A DNA stretch of 64,000 bases from Gonatopus flavifemur (Eukaryota > Arthropoda > Insecta > Hymenoptera > Dryinidae), in NCBI GenBank assembly GCA_018340375.1, contig JAFFJZ010000002.1, forward strand, positions 18,432,001 to 18,496,000, given 5' to 3'. The notes beneath the pieces are model-generated. The model searched no databases and was not told where the DNA came from. It was given only the letters and a program-made list of their open reading frames with translations. Position 1 is the stretch's first letter. Each line of letters opens with the position of its first letter. Shown piece by piece: positions 13,901-22,900 of this stretch. The position numbers were made by a program, and so were the translations under genes.

Positions 13901-16900
13901 ACGAACCATGCAATATCACTCTGAATTAGTTCCTGAAAAATATTCATTGTTGTCTTGTTGTATTATGAGTTTCTTACCCATTCCACGGCTGTTGCACAGT
14001 ATTCTGTTTTCATATATGTAAATAAATGCGAATACAATTAATTCTGACGTCCGATTTCATCCAAGAATTCATCGCGATGATCTCACTTGAACTTTCAACT
14101 GCTAAATTTGAATGTCTGGGGACGTTTTCTTTGTGAAGTTTTTAGGTATGGAAAACTTGTCTAATGTCACGTAGCAGAAACATTGACATCGACGCAACTA
14201 GTTTACTTGCAAGAGAACATGAAGTTCCGACGAACGTTCAGAATAGATAAACATAGATCAGCCTGAAGCTCCTTGAAGCCAAGTTTCACACTCTTAAACA
14301 TTTTACGAAGTTTAGATGAGCATTTGAATAATGTCCGCTGGAAAATGATTTCAAGAAAGGTTCATGAAACGTTTATTAAAGGTTCTTCGGAGATTCATTC
14401 GAGTTTTAATTGAACATGTTTTAGAGGGAATTTCAGCTATGATTATAATTCCCTCTATCGTTCATTTCTTCGTGAAAAAAACATAACTGAAAAAAATTTA
14501 TATTGAAAAATTGAAAGAATGAAGATTCTGGTAAATCTTCTTTCCGATGGCAAAAATAATTCATTTCAATGAAGAAATTTTTCATTGAATTGAAATCACA
14601 TTCCTTGAATTCAAGAAAAATTATATTTCTGTTTCAATTTGAGAATTTTTCATTCCAACCTGATGAAAACTTTTTCCATTCAACTGAATTTTTCTCCATT
14701 GATAAAAAGATTTATTAGAATGAGGGCAAAGAAAAGTTTCTTCCAGTCTAAGAAATTGGGTTCCCAGTGTATAAATTCATGTGAAGTCATTAACATATAC
14801 ACGCGTTAGGAAATTTCCTGTAAAATGATAGTAAAAATCCAATGAAATTTGGAATTTTCAGTTAAATTCATGGGAACTTTCATACTTATATATCGGAAAT
14901 TGATTTCCCATCCGATAATTGGAATTTTCTGGTGGCCATATACAGGAAAATTGCGATTATTTTTTACAGTGTGTCTTGCAATATCTTTCAGCCAGGTTTT
15001 ACATCTCGAAGATATCTTTAACATACTTCAAAACTAACTTAGAAGTGGTATGCAAGACATCTAAAATCTGTCTAAAAGATATGACAAGGTGCAAAATGTT
15101 TACTTGATTGCCACTTTCACCAGTTTTTGATATTTTTTATGATTTATTTTCATAATTACTGCGTGTGATAATGAACCATAGATCGGCTTATCGGAAAATC
15201 TTTGTTTCTTTCTTTTCTCTCTATAATTTCTTGTTCACATCAATAATAATTCATAATATTCTTCGACAAATTATGAATCATGCTTTAGGAAGGAAATTAT
15301 TAACCTAATCTTCCTGTGAAAATACAGAGAAACCCTGAAGTATTTTAGGAATCTACATTCTGAAAGAGAAAGATGTTTCACCCTCTCAAATTCACTCATT
15401 ATGTGAAAATTATCCATTAAATTCAAAGAGCAGCTTCGCAATGTTGTGTTCTCAGAAGTTCAGTTGGAAAAATTGAATCGAAAAGATATTTTCGATACAT
15501 CTTTCAAGATTTATCACCATTCATTTCTCATAAAAAACGTAAGGATGAATATCATTCCCTTCTTTTATTTACCTATCTTTTTTCCAAGATCGATAGTCGG
15601 CCAGTGGACGTGGAATATGCACGTCTTTTCCATGAAATCCACTCAGAAGAAATTGCTGGTCATCTGTACAGAGGATACACCATTTCCGGACTCAAAACAT
15701 CCGAAACTCCATTGAGAGAAATCCAGAATTATCCAGGAACGAAGAGACCGGTATGGTTTGTTTTCTCTGGAATGGGATCGCAGTGGGCAGGCATGGGTAT
15801 GTATCGAATCTTCCTTTATTTTCCCGCTGAATCCTTTGAATTCCATCCGCTCCACACCGTAAAGTGTCCCTGGTGAAAAAATCTCACTGGAAATTACTGA
15901 AAATCTCAGAGATTCTCATATGATCCCAGAGGTGTTTGTAACTTCTCAGAGAGTTTCTACAAAAATTCAGAGATTTTCATAGATATTCAGAAAAAATGTC
16001 CGTGAAAAAACTTGCCCGATAAGTGGAAAGTTTGACAGAACTTTTCAGAGTTTTTCAGATTATCTCAGGATTTTTCAAAGTCCTTCAGAGTTTTTCAGTG
16101 AGATTTAGAGTTCTGCAGTGAAATCAAGTGAAATTTTCAGAGTTTTCAAGGGAAACTTTTTCACATGAAAAAAAATAATCCGCTGTGGTAGCTATTTCGT
16201 GTATTTGATATGCGGATAGCGAAAAAAATGGCTGCAAAAGCTAAATTTGAGCTCTTATAGCAATAAATTTCGTTGCTATAGATAAAAGATAGCTACCAAA
16301 ACTAGTTTTTAGCTATCCAAATATCAAACACATCATTTTTTTCCTGTGCACCAGTGACCACCCAGTGAACATTTTTCCCCTCAACATTTTAAACATTCAT
16401 TATGTTCTCTAAATGATATCAGAAAGTTCTCTAATGCGTCGATTTCGGAAAGCTTTTAGATGACTTTCATATGAGCTGTAGAAGTTATCAGAAAGTCATC
16501 TCAGATAGTTATCTCTAACTAGTTAACTTTCTGATAACTTCTAGAGCTCATATGAAAGTCATCTAAAAGCTTTCCGAAATCGACGCATTAGAGAACTTTC
16601 TGACATCATTTAGAGAACATAATGAATGTTTGAAATGTTGAGGGGAAAAATGTTCACTGGGCACCGAGGAAGAAGAAGAGCGGCACGAAAGAGTTGTGTT
16701 TCCGGAGAGACATCATATCATTTATTCAGGAATTTCTGAGCAAATAATCTGAAGCTTTTCTGGAGCACAGGTTCTTCATGCTATTTTCCCCTCTTTTCTC
16801 ATTTATAACCGTCGAAAGCATGTCATTAATACCAATACTGCAATAACAGGGAAAATTTCATTGAAATTCATCGAATCATTTTTCAACGAGATTTGGTGAA

Positions 16901-19900
16901 ATTCAATGAATATTTCCAGTGAAAAACCTATTTGATCCTTAATCCTTCTGTACAATGGGCCATTTTCTCATCAAATCTCATCCGATTTAATTCTATCGGA
17001 TTCTGTATGTTTATTCAACTATACACAAAATGTTGAGTTTGATCTATTTGAAATTGAAAAGCATCGCAAAAATGTATAGGGTGAATCAGGGTAAGATGAC
17101 GCACTTTCCCGCTCTACTGCAGCACGGAATAATACATCAAACTTCATTCACTCAAGGAAAATTCCAAGATTGTGATTGAATCTTCATATTGTTCTTGGGT
17201 GAACGAGGTTTGATGTGTTATTTTATGCTGTAAAGGAGAGAAAAAGTGCGTCATCTCACCCCAAAATACCGTAATACTCACATAATACAAATAGAATCCC
17301 TAATAGCAAGAGTTGCATTGGAACTGTTGGTTCAGTATTGCTGCAACAGTTTGTTTTTTGTTATTGAGGCATTGTTTGATCTCACATGTCATAGCTCCAT
17401 GTATCCAAACATCTTCGCAGCATCATGACAATGACTTTCAAGTTTGCTGCGGATTTGACGACGCAACCTCCCAGAAACTTCCCCACAACAACCCGACTAG
17501 AAATTTACCCCATGGACCAGATCAGGTCAATTCTGATCCAGTCCAGGTCCTAGTAAGGCAACCTCGTCAGGACCTGACAAGTCATGTCACGCTTTACTAA
17601 TATCAGGACCTTATGAGGCAAGACTAATAAGGATTTGATGCGAAATCCCATACCAAAACCTCCAGAATAAATTGACATTAGGATATGAACAGGAAATCCA
17701 CAACCCAAAAATGTTGTATTCGGCATGGAGAGATCTAACTTGAAAGATATGCACAGTTGACATTTGTTCAGAAATATTTTCCTAATTTAGAGAGGATTTA
17801 TTTCACCAAAGAGTATTTCGGATAACCTTGTTAGGTCCTCACCATATGTCAGATTAACCCTATGATAATTTCCAGTCGGGAATTGCTCCGTGTTGTTGGG
17901 AAGTTGTTGCGAATTTTTCTAGCACTTTGCTGTCTGGAATAAGGCTTTATAAAATAATTTCCGATTCATTGATACAATAGGTAAAATGTTGATGAGGTTC
18001 CCGGTTGTCGCGGAGGCTATCAAGAAATGCGATGCTGTACTAAAACCTCGTGGAGTGGATATAATCAACATCATTACCAGTCCAGATAAAACCACTTTCG
18101 ACAATATCTTAAACTCTTTCGTGGGAATAGCTGCTATTCAGGTATCTCAATCAGAAATAGTTTGAACAAAAAACCAGGTAGAACGTTTTTGATAATTCGA
18201 AATCCATATTTCTCCTTCTCAGATAGGTTTAGTGGATCTTCTAACGTCTATAGGAATAACTCCAGATCATATTATCGGGCATTCAGTGGGTGAACTGGGA
18301 TGCGCTTATGCGGATGGATGTTTCACAGCCGAAGAGATGATACTTTCAGCGTATTCCCGAGGCCTGGCATCTCTGGAGACTGAAACTGTATTCGGTTCTA
18401 TGGCTGCCGTTGGTCTTGGATACGAAGAACTCAAAAACATGTGTCCACCCGATATAGACATTGCTTGTCACAACAGTTCGGAGAGCGCAACTATCAGTGG
18501 TCCTGCGGAGTCTATAACAGCATTCGTTGCTAAATTACAGGTTTGATTAATCAACAGTTGATCGAAGTTTCCTTGCACCGTTGAATATAATGTTATGTCT
18601 TTACAGGAGAATAAAATATTCGCGAGGGAAGTAGCGTGTAGCAACATACCTTATCATAGTCGTTATATCGCGGAAGCGGGTCCGAAACTTCTGGCATATT
18701 TACATCAGGTGATAAAAAATCCCAAACCGAGAAGTGCTAAATGGGTCAGTACATCGGTTCCTCGTAACGAATGGAACATGGAAAAAGCAAAATATTCATC
18801 TGCGGAATACCATACGAATAATTTATTGAATTCAGTATTATTCGAAGAGACTGCCAATCTGATACATAAAAATGCCATTACCATAGAAATTGCTCCCCAC
18901 GGTCTTCTCCAAGCCATTTTGAGAAGATCTATGGATCCAGGAGTGACTAATCTCGCTTTGACTCAACGAGGTCACAAGGACAATGTGGAATTCCTGTTGC
19001 AAGCTCTGGGGAAATTATACAACATTGGACTGCATCCGCAACTTCAGCATCTGTATCCTAAAGTTGAATTCCCGGTCAGTCGTGGTACACCCATGATATC
19101 CCCTTTGATCAAGTGGGAGCATTCGGACGATTGGTACGTCACCTCCTATAGATCTCAAGAGAAAATTGTTTCTGGAGAGAGGACTGTACAAGTTACTCTC
19201 AGTGATGAGGATTTCACGTTTATGTCAGGTCATGTGATCGATGGAAGAAATCTAATACCAGCTACCGGATATCTTTCTTTCATTTGGGAAACCATTGGTA
19301 TGATGAAAGGAGAATTGTATACCGAAGTGCCTGTCGTGTTTGAAGATGTGAAATTCCTGAGAGCTACCACCTTGCCAAAAGAGGGTATATTGGAATTGAC
19401 TGTTATGATACAAAAAGGTGATTGATTATTTTGTTAATTGTTTTATCATAGACTGATGAGAATGATAATGAGTCTCGATACTTTGGACTACCAAAATTTT
19501 TAGTATCAAGGGCATCCCGTAGACCCTAGAGTTACTAGATCTCTCTACCCAAAATACTTGAAGAGGACTGAATAAAATGGGATAAAACAACCAGCCAGAC
19601 CTTCTATTTGTATGGACAAGGTCTGGCTGATTGTTTTATTCCATTTCATTCAATCCTCTTGAAGTATTTTGGGTAAAGAGATCTAGTAACTCTAGGTTCT
19701 ACGGAATGCTCTGAAGAAGTCGATATTTTTTGCTGCCTTAGGTTAAAAATCGCTGTCTTAGCTCACAAGATTGTTGTCACAACGAATTTTGTTGTCCAGA
19801 TGTTTAGAATTAAGGACGATATGTCCTTGAATCAGTTTGATAATTGTTATACTGTTCGTTGCGAAAATCTGAACTGGAAATTGTATCATTTGATTTCTGC

Positions 19901-22900
19901 AGGTACCGGTAGATTCGAAGTGGTCGAAGGTAACACAGCAGTTGTAACCGGAATGATTCGAATTCCCTCCAATATGGCTCAAGAGAAAATTAATATCGAA
20001 ACATTGGAAGACAGTGACGAGAAGGAAGAAATGCTTACCAAAGATATTTATAAAGAATTAAGACTCCGTGGTTATCAATATTCTGGATTATTCCGAGGAG
20101 TCGAAAGTGCAACCAACGACGGAACTAAAGGACATATCGCATGGAATTGTAATTGGGTTTCGTTTATGGATAACATGCTTCAAATGATGATTCTTGGAAT
20201 GGATACTAGAGGTTTATACGTACCCACTGGTATCCAGAAACTGGTGATCGATCCAAAAACACATTCAAACGATATTCGGAACATGCCCGAACACGTGAAA
20301 CGTGAGTAACTCTTCCATACGTCACTGAAATTTTCTGAACAAGCGTTGATTCCTCATTCATTTTCTCTGCAGGATTCCCAGTACGTGTATACAAAGAATA
20401 CGATGCCATAATATCAGGAGGAGTTGAGATTCGTGGACTGAGAGCTAACGCGATAGCACGGAGAAGGCTCACTACAGAGCCTGTTCTCGAACAATACAAA
20501 TTTGTACCACACCGCGATCGTGCCGAGATTAGTTTACGCGACATGATCCGTATATCGAGTCATATTTCTCTGGAGAATCAGCAGATGATCAGAGTGAAAA
20601 CCGTAGAATTGATAGACGATACTCAAAATTCACCCATAGATCAATTAGCCTCTCCAATGTTCATGGAAGTGTTAGGTGACATCCCTCTCATACAGAGTAA
20701 CCCGATCATCGTTTCGAACCCCGATCGACTCGCGGAAGCAAATTTGCCAGCGATCATTCAGGTTGTTACCGAATTGAGAAAATTACCCACCGATTTGGAT
20801 GCTGCGATCGCCATAGGACATGGACTTTTAACAAAGAAGAAATCGGAATCGTTGAAGCAATTGATGTGTATTCTCAGAGAAGGTGGGTTTATAATCACAC
20901 GAGAAACAACTACGGATATTGATTTCGCGTATGCTCAGAGGTACGGAATGGATGTGATTCTTGAAAAACGTTGCGGTAAAGAGATTCTTGTGTTGTTGAA
21001 GAGGAGAGGATTCAAAGCTCCTAAAAAAACTGTTGTGGTACAAATCAGTAACAATGAATTCTCATGGTTGGAAAAAATTAAAACCGTGTTAAACGATAAT
21101 AACACAGAAAACATAGGTAGTACCAGACTGATAGTGGTTGGGGATAGAGATTTTGAATGTGGTGCTCTGGGCTTCGTCAATTGTTTGAGAAAAGAACCGG
21201 GTGGAGAGATTGTCAGATGCGTGTTAATTCAAGATCCTACAGCTCCCGAATTTTCTTTACAACATCCATTGTATCGCAATCAATTGGATATGGATTTAGC
21301 TATCAACGTTCTGCGGTCGAAGAATGTTTGGGGATCTTACAGACATATGGCGTTGCCTCCACTTCAGATGAAACCTGTTTATCATGCATGGGCTAACCAA
21401 ATGGTGAGTTGAGAGATTACATGAAAGACTCACAAAGTCTAAAATTTTGATACAATATTCCTTGTTAGGTTCGTGGCGATTTGACTTCCCTCCGTTGGTT
21501 GGAAGGTCCTATAAAACCGAATTGTTCAAACAAAGATTTGGTACATGTGGTTTATGCTCCCATAAATTTCCGTGATATCATGTTGGCTACTGGCAAACTA
21601 GCTACAGAAGTGGTGGCAAAAACTAGACAGCTTCAAGAATGTGTCATTGGATTTGAGTATTGCGGTATCGATAAAGCTGGTCGCAGAGTCATGGGTATGG
21701 TTGACACCAGGTATGGTTCGATTCCATCGGATAATCTACATTCACGCACCTAACAAAATCATTAATCCGTTCCCCTCTTCTTTCAGATGTTTAACCAACG
21801 TTTGCATAGCCGATAGAGATCTGTGTTGGTACGTGCCAGATAAATGGTCTCTCGAAGAAGCAGCCACTGTTCCTTGCGTCTACGCCACATGTTACTATGC
21901 TCTTTACGTCAGTGGGCGGATGAAGAAAGGTGATAAGGTTCTCATACACGCCGGTAGCGGAGGTGTTGGCCAAGCGGCAATCCATTTAGCTTTACACGAA
22001 GGCTGTGAAGTATTCACCACGGTTGGCACTGCCGAAAAACGCAAATTCATTCGAGAAACGTTCCCATCTATCGATGACAATCACATAGGAAACTCAAGAG
22101 ATACAAGTTTCGAACAATTAATCCTCATCCAAACCAATGGTCAAGGGGTGGATATCGTATTGAATTCTTTGGCTGAGGAAAAATTACAGGCCTCCGTGCG
22201 TTGCTTGGCAGCTCGTGGACGATTCCTCGAAATCGGTAAATTTGATTTGGCAGCGAATAATCCTCTTGGTATGGAACCATTCTTGAGAGAAATCAGTTTC
22301 CACGGTATCATGTTGGATAATTTATTCTCGGCCCCGAAAGAACAAAAACTACAATTGAAGAGAATGTTGGAGGAGGGTTTGAACAATGGAGCTATCAAAC
22401 CTTTGACGAGAAAAATCTTCAACAAGGATGAACTGGAAGCTGCCTTCAGATACATGGCTGCGGGTAAACATATTGGAAAGGTGAGTACCATATTTATCGT
22501 TGGATAAAATACATGAACTGCACGAATGATGAATTTCTAGGTAATAATGAAGACAAATGATCTGAAGAAACCTTCGAGTACCTTGGTAGAGGCATATCCG
22601 CGTTATCATTGCGTAGAAAACAAATCTTACATCATCCTTGGAGGTCTTGGTGGGTTTGGTTTGGAATTGGCTGATTGGTTGGTTTTGAGAGGAGCTAAGA
22701 ACGTGATATTGACTTCGCGAAGTGGAATCAAAAACGGTTATCAAAAAATGAGAATCGAACTGTGGAAATCTTATGGTGCAAATGTAGTGATTGTTGCTGG
22801 GAGAGACGCATCGAATCGTCAGGATTGCGAGTTCATCATCAAAACAGCAGAAAAGTTAGGACCCGTGGACGGTGTATTCAATCTCGCGGTTGTTTTGAAG

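Larger units (their letters stand above)
10011..15588 (+). other. FASN-A intron 5 (5578 bases)
   Basis: The largest intron. Holds the 1.3-kb TA-flanked element 10361-11642, MITEs at 12065 and 12521, the 29-base-TIR element 12867-12998, the hAT MITE 13096-13415 and a repeat at 14640-14771. Bases 13430-14480 and 14780-15588 contain no recognisable feature. Confidence 0.85.
15797..17980 (+). other. FASN-A intron 6 (2184 bases)
   Basis: Phase 1. Contains the TTTTCAG-iterated element 15867-16153, the palindromes 16199-16331 and 16361-16661, and the inverted-repeat element 17492-17880. Bases 16680-17480 show only AT-rich sequence. Confidence 0.85.
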
